Source: WHSW01 sp963749365 (GTDB lineage Bacteria; Actinomycetota; Thermoleophilia; Solirubrobacterales; 70-9). From it: DNA of 64,000 nt. Position 1 is the first letter of the stretch; each line of letters starts with the position of its first letter. Shown in pieces: positions 1 through 8,371 of this stretch. Where the stretch lies: assembly GCA_963749365.1 (NCBI GenBank), contig CAVVME010000003.1, positions 310,001-374,000 of the forward strand, given 5' to 3'. The notes beneath the pieces are model-generated. The model was given only the letters and a program-made list of their open reading frames with translations, was not told the origin of the DNA and ran no database searches. A program made the position numbers and the translations under genes.

Positions 1-1
1 G

Positions 2-88
2 GCGATCGTGCAGGCGCTCGCCCACGGCGTCTACGCCCGCGACAAGGGCGCCTACAAGGACCGCATCCGCGCCTACAAGCTGAAGTAG
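2..88 (+). CDS. C-terminal fragment of an unidentified protein
   Basis: The window opens inside a reading frame that gives 28 residues ending in RIRAYKLK before a TAG at 86-88. The tail is rich in Lys, Arg and Tyr and has no motif I recognise. The gene begins outside the window, so length and family cannot be judged. It runs in the same direction as pdxS, 166 nt downstream, and that gap carries its own promoter-like box, so the two are probably separate transcription units. Confidence 0.5.
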   Translation, partial: AIVQALAHGVYARDKGAYKDRIRAYKLK

Positions 89-241
89 ACGGCGGCGCTC
101 CCGCGGGGCCGCCTCGGCCTCCTGCACCCAGCTTGCCGGCGTAGGGACGGCGCGGATCACGAACCGCTCGCTCTCGGTCCTGGCTCTGGGCGAGTAGTCG
201 CCGGCGCGACCTCAGGCTCGCGAAACGCGGGTCGCGGGCTC

Positions 242-247
242 TATATT
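242..247 (+). promoter_or_regulatory. TANNNT -10 box (TATATT) for pdxS
   Basis: TATATT ends 7 nt before the pdxS ATG. That is the spacing expected when transcription starts at or next to the start codon, giving a leaderless or nearly leaderless mRNA. The same arrangement recurs before yebC, the zinc-ribbon/PAS gene, recJ and the cysO-like gene. Confidence 0.5.
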
Positions 248-254
248 CAGGACG

Positions 255-1142
255 ATGGCGGAGCAAGCCACCTTCCGGGTCAAGCGCGGCCTCGCGGAGA
301 TGCTCAAGGGGGGCGTGATCATGGACGTGGTCACGCCCGACGAGGCGCGGGTCGCTGAGCGCGCCGGTGCGGTCGCGGTGATGGCGCTCGAGCGGGTGCC
401 CGCCGACATCCGCCGCGACGGCGGCGTCGCCCGGATGAGCGACCCGCAGATGATCAAGCTGATCCAGGACGCGGTCTCGATCCCGGTGATGGCGAAGGCG
501 CGGATCGGCCACTTCGCCGAGGCCCAGGTGCTCGAGGCGCTCGAGGTCGACTACGTCGACGAGTCCGAGGTCCTGACTCCCGCCGACGAGGCCAACCACA
601 TCGCCAAGCACGAGTTCGAGGTCCCGTTCGTCTGCGGGGCGACCGAGCTCGGCGAGGCCTTGCGCCGGATCTCGGAGGGCGCGGCGATGATCCGCTCCAA
701 GGGCGAGGCCGGGACCGGCAACATCGTCGAGGCGGTCCGCCACCTGCGCGAGATCGTCGGCGAGATCAAGCGGCTCGGCTCGCTGCGGACCGAGGAGCTC
801 CCGGGCGCCGCGAAGGCCCTGCGCGCTCCGATCGAGGTGGTCGAGGAGGTGGCGCGCACCGGCTGGCTCCCGGTGCCGCTGTTCTGCGCCGGGGGCATTG
901 CCACCCCCGCCGACGCGGCGCTGACGATGCAGCTCGGCGCCGAGGGCAACTTCGTCGGCTCGGGGATCTTCAAGTCCTCCGATCCGGAGCGGATGGCGCG
1001 CGCGATCGTCGAGGCGACGACCCACTTCGCCGATCCCGAGCGCGTCGCCGCCGCCTCGACCGGGCTCGGTGAGGCGATGCGGGGAGACGACATCGCCGAG
1101 CTCGCGGCGCAGGGCGCGCTGCTCCAGCAACGCGGTACGTGA
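255..1142 (+). CDS. pdxS: Pyridoxal 5'-phosphate synthase, lyase subunit PdxS
   Basis: PdxS makes PLP from ribose 5-phosphate, glyceraldehyde 3-phosphate and ammonia, the ammonia coming from PdxT. The 295-residue length is normal for this TIM-barrel family. Key residues are visible: Asp24 in VIMDVV, Lys81 in MAKARIGHF (forms the Schiff base with ribose 5-phosphate) and Lys149 in RSKGEAGTGN (second Schiff-base lysine). The phosphate-binding FCAGGIATPADAA and GNFVGSGIFKS segments are intact. The ATG is 7 nt after TATATT, and the TGA overlaps the pdxT GTG by 4 bp, so the two subunits are translationally coupled. Identification is essentially certain. Confidence 0.98.
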   Translation: MAEQATFRVKRGLAEMLKGGVIMDVVTPDEARVAERAGAVAVMALERVPADIRRDGGVARMSDPQMIKLIQDAVSIPVMAKARIGHFAEAQVLEALEVDYVDESEVLTPADEANHIAKHEFEVPFVCGATELGEALRRISEGAAMIRSKGEAGTGNIVEAVRHLREIVGEIKRLGSLRTEELPGAAKALRAPIEVVEEVARTGWLPVPLFCAGGIATPADAALTMQLGAEGNFVGSGIFKSSDPERMARAIVEATTHFADPERVAAASTGLGEAMRGDDIAELAAQGALLQQRGT

Positions 1143-1786
1143 GCGCAACGATCCCTCCCGAGCCGCGGCCCGAGCGCCTCCTGGTCGGGGTGCTCGCGAG
1201 TCAGGGCGACTTCGCCGCCCACGTGGCGATGCTGAGCGGCCTCGGCGCCGAGGCGGTCGAGGTGCGAACCGCCGGGCAGCTCGCCGACCTCGACGCGCTG
1301 GTGCTCCCCGGAGGCGAGTCGACGACGATCTCGAAGGCGATCGCCCGCGACGGCTTGGCGCCGGCGATCGAGGCTCACGCGGCGTCCGGGAGGCCGATCC
1401 TCGGCACCTGCGCGGGGATGATCGTCTGCGATCGCGAGCACCTCGGGCTGATCGACGCCCGCGCGCGCCGCAACGCCTTCGGGCGACAGCTCGCGAGCTT
1501 CGAGACCGACCTCGAGATCGCGCCGATCGGGCCCGAGCCGCTGCGGGCGGTATTCATCCGCGCTCCCTGGATCGAGTCGCACGGCCCGGCGGTGGAGGTC
1601 CTGGCGAGCGTCGACGGGCACCCGGTGGCGATCCGCGAGGCCAACGTCCTCGTCTGCTCGTTTCATCCCGAGCTCACCGACGACCCGCGCCTGCACGCGC
1701 TGCTGATGGCGATCGCGACCGAGGCGCGCAAGGAACGGACCGGATCTGAACCGGCGGCGCCCAGCCGCCGAATAGAGAGGGAATGA
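1139..1786 (+). CDS. pdxT: Pyridoxal 5'-phosphate synthase, glutaminase subunit PdxT
   Basis: This is the class I (triad) glutamine amidotransferase partner of PdxS; it releases ammonia from glutamine and channels it into the PdxS barrel. The nucleophile is Cys91 in GTCAGM, with His176 and Glu178 in FHPEL. The glutamine-site segment LPGGEST (residues 57-63) is present. At 215 residues it is slightly longer than typical PdxT because of a short polar C-terminal tail. The GTG start overlaps the pdxS stop as GTGA, and its own stop overlaps the next ATG as ATGA, so pdxS, pdxT and the aminopeptidase form a three-gene operon. Confidence 0.97.
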   Translation: MSATIPPEPRPERLLVGVLASQGDFAAHVAMLSGLGAEAVEVRTAGQLADLDALVLPGGESTTISKAIARDGLAPAIEAHAASGRPILGTCAGMIVCDREHLGLIDARARRNAFGRQLASFETDLEIAPIGPEPLRAVFIRAPWIESHGPAVEVLASVDGHPVAIREANVLVCSFHPELTDDPRLHALLMAIATEARKERTGSEPAAPSRRIERE

Positions 1787-2886
1787 TCGATCCTCGGGTC
1801 GCCAACCTGGCGCGGATCCTGGTCGGCTACTCGACCAAGGTCGGCGCGGGCGAAACTTGCGTGATCGAGGGCTCGACCGCGGCCGAGCCGCTCGTCGCCG
1901 CGGTCTATGAGGAGGTCCTGCGAGCGGGCGGCAACCCGATCGTCTCGCTCTCCTTCGATGGCCAGTCGGCGACCTACTACCGCGAGGCGACCGACGCGCA
2001 GCTCGACTGGGTCTCCCCGCTCTCGGAGTGGGCGGCCGAGCAGGCCGACTGCCGGATCGCGATCGGGGCCGACACCAACACCCGCGAGCTCTCCGGCGTC
2101 CCGCCCGAGCGCCAGACCAGGCGCCAGGCGGCGACCAGGCACCTGATGAAGCGGACGATGGAGCGCGCCGCCGAGGGCTCGCACCGCTGGGTCTACACCC
2201 TGCACCCGACCAACGGCTACGCCGCCGACGCCGAGATGAGCCTGCGCGAGTTCGAGGACTTCTACTTCCGCGCCTGCCTCGCCGACGACGGCGATCCGCT
2301 TGGCGCCTGGCAGCGCGCCTCGGCCGAGTGTCGGCGGCTCGCCGAGTGGACGGAGGGGCGGGAGGAGGTCCGGATCACCGCCCCGGGGACCGACCTGCGC
2401 CTGGGGATCGCCGGACGCCATTTCATCCCCTGCGACGGCAAGCACAACATGCCCGACGGCGAGTTCTTCACCGGCCCGGTCGAGGACTCGGTCGAGGGCG
2501 AGGTCTCCTTCCATCTGCCGGCGGTGATCGGCGGGCGCGAGGTCTCGGGGGTTTGGCTGCGGTTCGAGTCGGGCAAGGTCGTCGACGCGAAGGCCGAACG
2601 TGGCGAGCAGTTCCTGATCGAGCTGCTCGACACCGACGAGGGCTCGCGCCGCCTCGGCGAGCTCGGGATCGGCACCAACTACGGAATCGACCGCGGCACC
2701 CGCGACGTGCTGCTCGACGAGAAGATCGGCGGCACCGTCCACCTCGCGGTCGGGGCCAGCTACCCGGAATCGGGGGGCACCAACGACAGCGCCGTCCACA
2801 CCGACATGGTCTGCGATCTGCGCCAGGGCGGCCGGATCGAGGTCGACGGCGAGCTGCTGCAGGCCGACGGCGCCTTCACCGTCTGA
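1783..2886 (+). CDS. M29-family metallo-aminopeptidase (AmpT/AmpS type)
   Basis: This 367-residue cytoplasmic protein matches peptidase family M29, aminopeptidases that use two divalent metals (Zn or Co). Candidate metal and catalytic residues, placed by comparison with the spacing in Thermus AmpT, are Glu227 (DGEFF), Glu293 (LGELGIGTN), His320, Tyr327 (SYPESGG), His339 and Asp341 (HTDMVCDL). The N-terminal half has the family's NAD-like fold with ILVGYSTKV near the start. It overlaps pdxT by 4 bp. A link between PLP synthesis and peptide turnover is not obvious, and the pairing may simply be a conserved neighbourhood. Substrate preference cannot be told from sequence. Confidence 0.93.
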   Translation: MIDPRVANLARILVGYSTKVGAGETCVIEGSTAAEPLVAAVYEEVLRAGGNPIVSLSFDGQSATYYREATDAQLDWVSPLSEWAAEQADCRIAIGADTNTRELSGVPPERQTRRQAATRHLMKRTMERAAEGSHRWVYTLHPTNGYAADAEMSLREFEDFYFRACLADDGDPLGAWQRASAECRRLAEWTEGREEVRITAPGTDLRLGIAGRHFIPCDGKHNMPDGEFFTGPVEDSVEGEVSFHLPAVIGGREVSGVWLRFESGKVVDAKAERGEQFLIELLDTDEGSRRLGELGIGTNYGIDRGTRDVLLDEKIGGTVHLAVGASYPESGGTNDSAVHTDMVCDLRQGGRIEVDGELLQADGAFTV

Positions 2887-3058
2887 TCCGGCGCAACTCC
2901 GCGCGCGTAGGGCTGTTGTAGGAAGGCGCGCCGCTCTGCGCGTTTTGTCAGGGCGAGGGGGCGCCGTCCAGCGCCACCGTCGAAAGGGATGTCGACGCAG
3001 GTGCCGCGGTCGGGCTGGACGCCCGGCCGCGGCCGGCGTTCGGATCGCGCCCCCGTCC

Positions 3059-3064
3059 TAAGAT
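3059..3064 (+). promoter_or_regulatory. TANNNT -10 box (TAAGAT) for yebC-ruvCAB
   Basis: TAAGAT ends 7 nt before the yebC ATG, consistent with a leaderless transcript. It lies in a 185-nt gap after the aminopeptidase gene, which holds nothing else recognisable. Confidence 0.45.
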
Positions 3065-3071
3065 CAGGGCC

Positions 3072-3824
3072 ATGTCGGGTCATTCGAAGTGGTCCTCGAT
3101 CAAGCACAAGAAGGCCGCCACCGACGCCAAGCGCGGGCAGCTGTTCACGAAGCTGGCGCGAGCGATCGCGGTGGCCGCGCGCGAGGGCGGGGGAGACCCG
3201 GACTCCAACTTCACCCTCGCCGCCGCGATCGAGAAGGCGCGCGGCTACTCGATGCCGAAGGAGAACATCCAGCGGGCGATCGACCGCGGCACCGGTGCCG
3301 GCGGCGGCGACGAGCAGATCGAGCGCGTCGTCTATGAGGGCTACGGCCCGGGCGGCGTCGCGATCATGGTCGAGGCGCTGACCGACAACCGCAACCGCAC
3401 CGGCTCGGAGGTCCGCCACGCCTTCGACAAGGCCGGCGGCAGCCTCGGCGAGCCCGGGTCGGTCGCCTGGCAGTTCGAGAAGAAGGGAATGGTCCTCGTC
3501 GCCGCCGATCGCCACCGCGAGGAGGAACTGCTGACGGCGATCGACGCGGGGGCCGACGACGTCGCGCTCGACGATGACGTCTACAAGCTGACCAGTGAGC
3601 CGTCGCGCCTGGCGGCGGTGCGCGCGAGCCTCGAGCGCTCCGGGGTCGCGATCGAGTCGGCCGAGCTGGTGATGGAGCCGACGACCGTGGTCGAGGTCTC
3701 CGGCGAGGCCGCAGCGCGGGCGCTGATCAGGCTGATCGAGTCGCTCGATGACCACGACGACGTCGAGTCCGTGCATGCGAACTTCGACATCCCCGAAGCG
3801 CTCCTGGTCCAGGCTGCGGCCTAA
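3072..3824 (+). CDS. yebC: YebC/PmpR family protein
   Basis: The protein has 250 residues and starts MSGHSKWSSIKHKK, the hallmark of the YebC family, followed by the AKRGQLFTKLARAI helix and the KENIQRAIDRG segment. Members are described as DNA-binding regulators and, for one subgroup, as factors that relieve ribosome stalling at proline runs; which role applies here is open. It sits directly upstream of ruvC-ruvA-ruvB, the usual bacterial order. There is a short gap (61 nt) before ruvC. Length and all family blocks are normal. Confidence 0.95.
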   Translation: MSGHSKWSSIKHKKAATDAKRGQLFTKLARAIAVAAREGGGDPDSNFTLAAAIEKARGYSMPKENIQRAIDRGTGAGGGDEQIERVVYEGYGPGGVAIMVEALTDNRNRTGSEVRHAFDKAGGSLGEPGSVAWQFEKKGMVLVAADRHREEELLTAIDAGADDVALDDDVYKLTSEPSRLAAVRASLERSGVAIESAELVMEPTTVVEVSGEAAARALIRLIESLDDHDDVESVHANFDIPEALLVQAAA

Positions 3825-3885
3825 AGGCTCGCTGTCGGCGTCCTCCAAAGAGGCATCCGGGCGCTGGTCGAGAATCCCACCATGA

Positions 3886-4407
3886 ATGGTGGTGGTGATG
3901 GGCATAGACCCGGGCCTGGCGAACACCGGCTTCGGCGTCGTGCGCAGCGCCGGCGGCCGGCTCGGCGCGGTTGACGGCGGCGTGATCGAGACATCGCCCG
4001 ATCAACCGCTGGAGAGCCGCCTGGCGCACGTCCACGCCGAGCTCGAGAAGCTGATCGCCTGGCACGAGCCGGCGGCGGTCGCGCTCGAGGAGCTCTACTT
4101 CGGCGCCAACGCGCGCTCGGCGACCGCGGTCGGCCAGGCCCGAGGCGTGGCGCTGCTCGCCGCCGCTCAGCGCCGGGTTCCCTGCTTCGACTACACGCCC
4201 CAGGCGGTCAAGCTCGCGGTCTGCGGATCGGGGTCGGCCGACAAGCGCCAGGTCCAGCAGATGGTCGGCGCCCTGCTCAATCTGCCGCGCCCGCCGGAGT
4301 CCGACCACGCCGCCGACGCGCTCGCGACGGCGATCTGCCACGCGGGGCACGCGGGCCGGATCGAAGCGGTCGCGACCGCCGGCCGGGTCGAGGTCGGCGC
4401 GCGATGA
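3886..4407 (+). CDS. ruvC: Holliday junction resolvase RuvC
   Basis: This endonuclease resolves four-way junctions together with the RuvAB motor. The 173-residue protein has the RNase H-like acidic site: Asp8 in GIDPG, Glu69 in ALEELYFG, and His141 with Asp144 in DHAADALA. A His at the third position, where E. coli RuvC has Asp, is also known in Thermus RuvC. The start could be ATG 3886 or ATG 3898, since three GTG codons lie between; the later one would give MGIDPG at the very N-terminus. Its stop overlaps the ruvA ATG as ATGA. Confidence 0.96.
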   Translation: MVVVMGIDPGLANTGFGVVRSAGGRLGAVDGGVIETSPDQPLESRLAHVHAELEKLIAWHEPAAVALEELYFGANARSATAVGQARGVALLAAAQRRVPCFDYTPQAVKLAVCGSGSADKRQVQQMVGALLNLPRPPESDHAADALATAICHAGHAGRIEAVATAGRVEVGAR

Positions 4408-5000
4408 TCGCCTCCGTCCGCGGCCAGGTCCTGGTCCGCCGGCCCGATCACGTCGTCGTCGAGTCGGCGGGGGTCGGCTACCGGCTCACGGTCTCGGCAG
4501 AGACGCTGAAGGCCGTGCCTGCGAGCGGCAAGGAGGCGATGCTTCACGCCCACCTGGTCTCGCGCGACGATGCGCTCACCCTGTACGGGTTCGCGAGCGA
4601 GGAGGAGCGCGACCTCTTCTGTCACCTGACCTCGGTCTCGGGGATCGGACCCAAGGTCGCGGTCGCGATCCTCTCCGGCGGCACCCCGCGAGAGCTGCTG
4701 CGGGCGATCGCCGCCGGCGACGCGAAGCGGTTCCAGGCGGTGCCAGGAGTCGGCAAGCGCACCTCCGAGCGGCTGATCGTCGAGCTGCGCGAGAAGGTGG
4801 CCGGTGAGCTCGAGGAGGGCGTGCCGGCGATCTCAAGCGAAGCCGACGACGATCCGCGCTCGCTGGCGCGTGACGGCCTCATGCATCTCGGCTACACGCT
4901 CGCCGAGGCCGAGCGGCTGCTCGACGGCGCCGCCGGCGAGACGCCCGAGGACCTGATCGGCAGCGCCCTGCGCAGCGCCGGGTCCAAGGAGGCGGCGTGA
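4404..5000 (+). CDS. ruvA: Holliday junction DNA helicase subunit RuvA
   Basis: RuvA binds the four-way junction as a tetramer and loads RuvB. The 198-residue product has the N-terminal OB-fold (MIASVRGQV start), two helix-hairpin-helix motifs (SVSGIGPKVAVAIL and VPGVGKRTSERLI), an acidic linker (EEGVPAISSEADDD) and the C-terminal three-helix domain (LARDGLMHLGYTLAEAERLL) that contacts RuvB. It overlaps both neighbours by 4 bp, so ruvC-ruvA-ruvB are translationally coupled. Confidence 0.96.
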   Translation: MIASVRGQVLVRRPDHVVVESAGVGYRLTVSAETLKAVPASGKEAMLHAHLVSRDDALTLYGFASEEERDLFCHLTSVSGIGPKVAVAILSGGTPRELLRAIAAGDAKRFQAVPGVGKRTSERLIVELREKVAGELEEGVPAISSEADDDPRSLARDGLMHLGYTLAEAERLLDGAAGETPEDLIGSALRSAGSKEAA

Positions 5001-6067
5001 GCGTCCGCCGCGACCCGAGCTTCGCCGCCGACGGCGGCCTCGACGCCCCGATCGCCGAGCCGATGGCCGATGCGCGGCTCGCCGGGGCGGACGAGGACCT
5101 CGACCGCTCGCTGAGGCCGCGCCGGCTGGCCGAGTTCGTCAACCAGACCCAGGTCACCTCGCAGCTCGAGGTCTTCATCGAGGCGGCGCGCCGGCGCGAG
5201 GAGTCGCTCGACCACGTGCTGCTCGCCGGACCGCCGGGGCTCGGCAAGACCTCGCTCGCGCACATCATCGCCGCCGAGCTCGAGGCCCCGATCGTGCAGA
5301 CGGCCGGCCCGGCGCTGGAGCGCAAGGCCGACATCGCCTCCTTCCTCACCGCGCTCGAGCCGGGCTCGGTCTTCTTCATCGACGAGATCCACCGCCTCAA
5401 CCGGGCGATCGAGGAGACCCTCTATCCGGCGATGGAGGACCACAGGCTGCCGATCGTGCTCGGCCAGGGCGCGGGGGCGCGCACAGTGACCCTGGACCTG
5501 CCGGCCTTCACCCTGGTCGGCGCAACGACCCGCGCCGGGCTGCTGACGACCCCGCTGCGCGACCGCTTCGGGGTCAGCCAGCGGCTCGAGCACTACGAGC
5601 CCGACGACCTGGCGCTGATCGTCAACCGCTCGGCGGGCATCCTCGAGGTCGAGATCGAGCCCCGGGGCGAGCGGGTGATCGCCGAGCGCTCGCGGGGGAC
5701 GCCACGGGTCGCGAACCGGCTCCTGAAACGGGTCCGGGACTTCGCCGAGGTTCGGGGGGCCGGGGTGATCACGGAGGCCGTCGCCGCCGAGGCCCTCGGG
5801 CTGCTCGAGGTCGACGAAGCCGGGCTCGATCGCCACGACCGCACCATCCTGCAGACGATCGCGGTCAAGTTCTCCGGCGGGCCGGTCGGGCTCTCGACCC
5901 TGGCGGCGGCGGTCGACGAGGAGCAGGAGACGATCGAGGACGTCTATGAGCCCTATCTGCTCCAGCAGGGGCTGCTGAAGCGGACTCCGCGCGGGCGCGT
6001 GATCACCGAGAACGGGTTCGCGCATCTCGGCCTCCCGGTGCCCGAGGGCGCCGCGACGCTGTTCTGA
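4997..6067 (+). CDS. ruvB: Holliday junction branch-migration ATPase RuvB
   Basis: RuvB is the hexameric AAA+ motor that drives branch migration. In this 356-residue protein the Walker A motif GPPGLGKT is at 78-85, Walker B FFIDEIH is near 127-132, the sensor region GATTRAGLL follows, and the C-terminal winged helix ends with TPRGRVITENGFAHLG. A polar extension of about 25 residues precedes the conserved LRPRRLAEFVNQ. It starts at GTG inside the ruvA stop. The convergent oxidoreductase gene ends only 10 nt away. Confidence 0.97.
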   Translation: MSVRRDPSFAADGGLDAPIAEPMADARLAGADEDLDRSLRPRRLAEFVNQTQVTSQLEVFIEAARRREESLDHVLLAGPPGLGKTSLAHIIAAELEAPIVQTAGPALERKADIASFLTALEPGSVFFIDEIHRLNRAIEETLYPAMEDHRLPIVLGQGAGARTVTLDLPAFTLVGATTRAGLLTTPLRDRFGVSQRLEHYEPDDLALIVNRSAGILEVEIEPRGERVIAERSRGTPRVANRLLKRVRDFAEVRGAGVITEAVAAEALGLLEVDEAGLDRHDRTILQTIAVKFSGGPVGLSTLAAAVDEEQETIEDVYEPYLLQQGLLKRTPRGRVITENGFAHLGLPVPEGAATLF

Positions 6068-6077
6068 ACGCCGCCCC

Positions 6078-7811
6078 TCAGTGGCCGACGCCCGCCGCGG
6101 CGGGGTCGTCCGCCTCGAGCATCCGGTGGATCTGCTCGACGACGACTGAGCCCTCGCCGACCCCGGAGGCCACCCGCTTGGTCGAGCCCTGGCGCACGTC
6201 GCCGACCGCGAACACCCGCGGCATGCTCGTCTCGAGCGCCATCGGCGCCCGCTCCAGGGGCCAGTGCTCGGGCAGCGCACCGCCTCGGACCAGGTCCGGC
6301 CCGGTCTCCACGTAGCCCCATTCGTCGCGTTCGATCTCGCTCGGCAGCCACGCGGTGTGCGGGACGGCGCCGATGAGCACGAACAGGCCGCCCGTTTGGT
6401 GAGTCGAGGTGCTCCCGGAGTCGAGGTCGCGAAGCACCAGCGCCTCGAGCCACCCCTCGGCGTCGGCGGACGCGTCGGCGATCTCGGTCCGGTAGCGGAT
6501 CTCGACGTTCCCGCTCGCCGCCAGCGCCTCGCGCAGGTAGCTCGACATGCTCTCGGCGAGGTCGGTGCCCCGGATCACCAGGGTCACGCTCTCGGCATAC
6601 CGCGACAGGTGGATCGCCGCCTGACCGGCCGAGTTGCCGCCGCCGACAACGACCACCGCCTCGCCCGCGAGCGCCGCGGCCTGCGAGCCGGCGGTGTAGA
6701 AGACGCCCGCATCGGTCATCTGCTCGAGCGCCGGGACCTCGAGGCTGCGGTAGGTCGCGCCCGTGGCGAGCACCACCGAGGCCGCCTCGATGTCTGGCTG
6801 GCCGGCGATCTCGAGCCGCAGCCGCCCTCCGCTCGGACGCAGCCCGGTCACCTCGCGCATGATCAGGAAGGTGGCGCCGAACACCCACGCCTGTTGATAC
6901 GCGCGCTGGGCGAGCTCGCCGCCGCTGATCCCGCGAGAGAAGCCGAGGTAGTTGCGAATCAGCGAGCTCGAGCCCGCCTGGCCTCCGACGGCCTCGCGCT
7001 CGACGACCAGGGTGCTCAGCCCCTCCGAGGCCGCATAGACGGCGGCGGCGAGGCCGGCGGGCCCGGCCCCGACCACGGCGAGATCGAACTCCCGTGCCTC
7101 GCCGAGCTCGGTCGCGACTCCGAATGCCGCCGCGAGCTCGAGCTTGCTCGGGTTGATCAGGGTCGGCCCGTCGCGGACGAACGCAACCGGCCCTGCGGCC
7201 GGCGAGCAGCCGGCGGCGACGAGCAGCTCGCGGCCCGTGTCGCAGTCGGAATCGACGAACGTATGCGGCACCCCGCTGCGGGTGAGGACGCTCTTCAGCT
7301 CGTGGGTGCGGGGTGACCACTCCTCGCCGACGAGGGTGATCTCGCTCTCGGCCTGCGAGCGCAGCCGGGCCCACTCGTGCAGGAACTCCGAGACGATCCG
7401 GTGAAACTGCTCCTCGCCGCGCCGCTGCGGCTTGAGCACGTAGTAGTCGAACAGCGAGGCGGCCATCCCGCTGACCATGCCCCGGGCCCGTTCGGGGCGC
7501 GCCCAATCGCCCCAGGCGACGAGCAGCCCGCGCTTCGCCGCCGGGTGCAGCCGCCGGACGCGGCCGAGCAGCTCGATCCCGTCGAGCCCGGGCATCTCCT
7601 GATCGGCGAGCACCAGGGCGACCTCCTGCTCACCCTTGCGCGCCGCCTCGAGGGCCGCCAGCGCCCGGTCGGGCGATCGCTCGATGACCACGGCGTAGTC
7701 GGCGTCGTAGCGGTTTAGCTCGCGCTCAAGCATGCGCAGCGCGCCGACGTCGTCCTCGACCGCGAGGATCAGGGCTCGGCGCTCGTCGTCTCGGCCAGTT
7801 CGGTCCGTCAT
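6078..7811 (-). CDS. Response-regulator/thioredoxin-like/FAD-dependent pyridine nucleotide oxidoreductase fusion
   Basis: This 577-residue protein has three parts. Residues 12-130 form a receiver domain with acidic Glu19/Asp20/Asp21, a likely phosphoacceptor Asp70 (LVLADQEMPG) and Lys127. Residues 155-235 look like a thioredoxin/glutaredoxin-type fold without a CxxC. Residues 243-577 form a thioredoxin-reductase-like module with the FAD motif GAGPAGLAA (248-256), the NAD(P)H motif VVVGGGNSAGQAA and the terminal FAVGDVRQG. The redox CxxC expected near 373-376 is replaced by TAGS, so it cannot act as a classical thioredoxin reductase. The family is widespread in Actinobacteria, with natural substrate uncertain. 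It is transcribed divergently from the zinc-ribbon gene; a TACGAT box lies 11 nt before its start with GGAG between. Confidence 0.88.
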   Translation of the reverse strand: MTDRTGRDDERRALILAVEDDVGALRMLERELNRYDADYAVVIERSPDRALAALEAARKGEQEVALVLADQEMPGLDGIELLGRVRRLHPAAKRGLLVAWGDWARPERARGMVSGMAASLFDYYVLKPQRRGEEQFHRIVSEFLHEWARLRSQAESEITLVGEEWSPRTHELKSVLTRSGVPHTFVDSDCDTGRELLVAAGCSPAAGPVAFVRDGPTLINPSKLELAAAFGVATELGEAREFDLAVVGAGPAGLAAAVYAASEGLSTLVVEREAVGGQAGSSSLIRNYLGFSRGISGGELAQRAYQQAWVFGATFLIMREVTGLRPSGGRLRLEIAGQPDIEAASVVLATGATYRSLEVPALEQMTDAGVFYTAGSQAAALAGEAVVVVGGGNSAGQAAIHLSRYAESVTLVIRGTDLAESMSSYLREALAASGNVEIRYRTEIADASADAEGWLEALVLRDLDSGSTSTHQTGGLFVLIGAVPHTAWLPSEIERDEWGYVETGPDLVRGGALPEHWPLERAPMALETSMPRVFAVGDVRQGSTKRVASGVGEGSVVVEQIHRMLEADDPAAAGVGH

Positions 7812-7861
7812 CGACTCCGGTGATCGTACGCGCCGCGCGCGGGATCGTGAAGCCGATCATC

Positions 7862-7867
7862 TAGCCT
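7862..7867 (+). promoter_or_regulatory. TANNNT -10 box (TAGCCT) for the zinc-ribbon/PAS gene
   Basis: TAGCCT ends 6 nt before the GTG start at 7874, the spacing of a leaderless promoter. The divergent oxidoreductase promoter (TACGAT on the other strand, 7823-7828) lies only about 35 nt away, so the two may be co-regulated. Confidence 0.45.
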
Positions 7868-7873
7868 GTCGGC

Positions 7874-8356
7874 GTGCCCTTCTTCATCTGTCCGAACTGC
7901 GGCAACAGGGAGCTTTCCGGGGAGCGCAGCGGACTGCTGGCACGCCCGCGGGCGTGCTCGAACTGCAGCGCCCCGTTCCTGTTCGAGTTGCTCGACGACT
8001 ACTACCCGGCCCCCGACGCCGCGTTCTTCATCTGCGACCAGGACGCGCGGCTGCTCGACGTCGGCCGCAACGGGTTCGAGCTCACCGGGCTGCGCGACGA
8101 GCAGGTGATCGGGCGGCCGGTGCGCGAGGTCCTCGGCCTCGAGTGGATCGACCCCGGCGACGGCGGCGAGACCGCGGACACGGATCGCGACGGCCAGACC
8201 GACCCGATCGAGACGACGCTCGAGTGGGGGGTGCGCTCGCTAGGCAAGCGGGTCGCGGTCAACGCCGAGGGCGACCTCCCGGCGGAGGCCGTCGCCGACC
8301 TGTTTCCCGCCTATGACGACGACGGCGGACTGCTGCTGGTGCTGACGCCCCAGTAG
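7874..8356 (+). CDS. Small zinc-ribbon/PAS-domain protein
   Basis: This 160-residue protein has two CxxC pairs at the N-terminus (Cys6/Cys9 and Cys28/Cys31), a compact zinc ribbon. From about residue 40 it resembles a PAS domain (AAFFICDQDARLLDVGRNGFELTG, then VIGRPVREVLGL). There is no output domain. It may be a stand-alone sensor or adaptor; its divergent neighbour carries a receiver domain, so a signalling link is possible but unproven. GTG start after TAGCCT. It is followed closely by secDF (15 nt). Confidence 0.7.
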   Translation: MPFFICPNCGNRELSGERSGLLARPRACSNCSAPFLFELLDDYYPAPDAAFFICDQDARLLDVGRNGFELTGLRDEQVIGRPVREVLGLEWIDPGDGGETADTDRDGQTDPIETTLEWGVRSLGKRVAVNAEGDLPAEAVADLFPAYDDDGGLLLVLTPQ

Positions 8357-8371
8357 CCCGGCGAGGGCGCG

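Noticed and set aside
551..1696. Long minus-strand open frame opposite pdxS/pdxT
   Set aside because: It is antisense to two certain genes, is Arg/Pro/Gly-rich as expected from GC-biased third positions, and matches no family.
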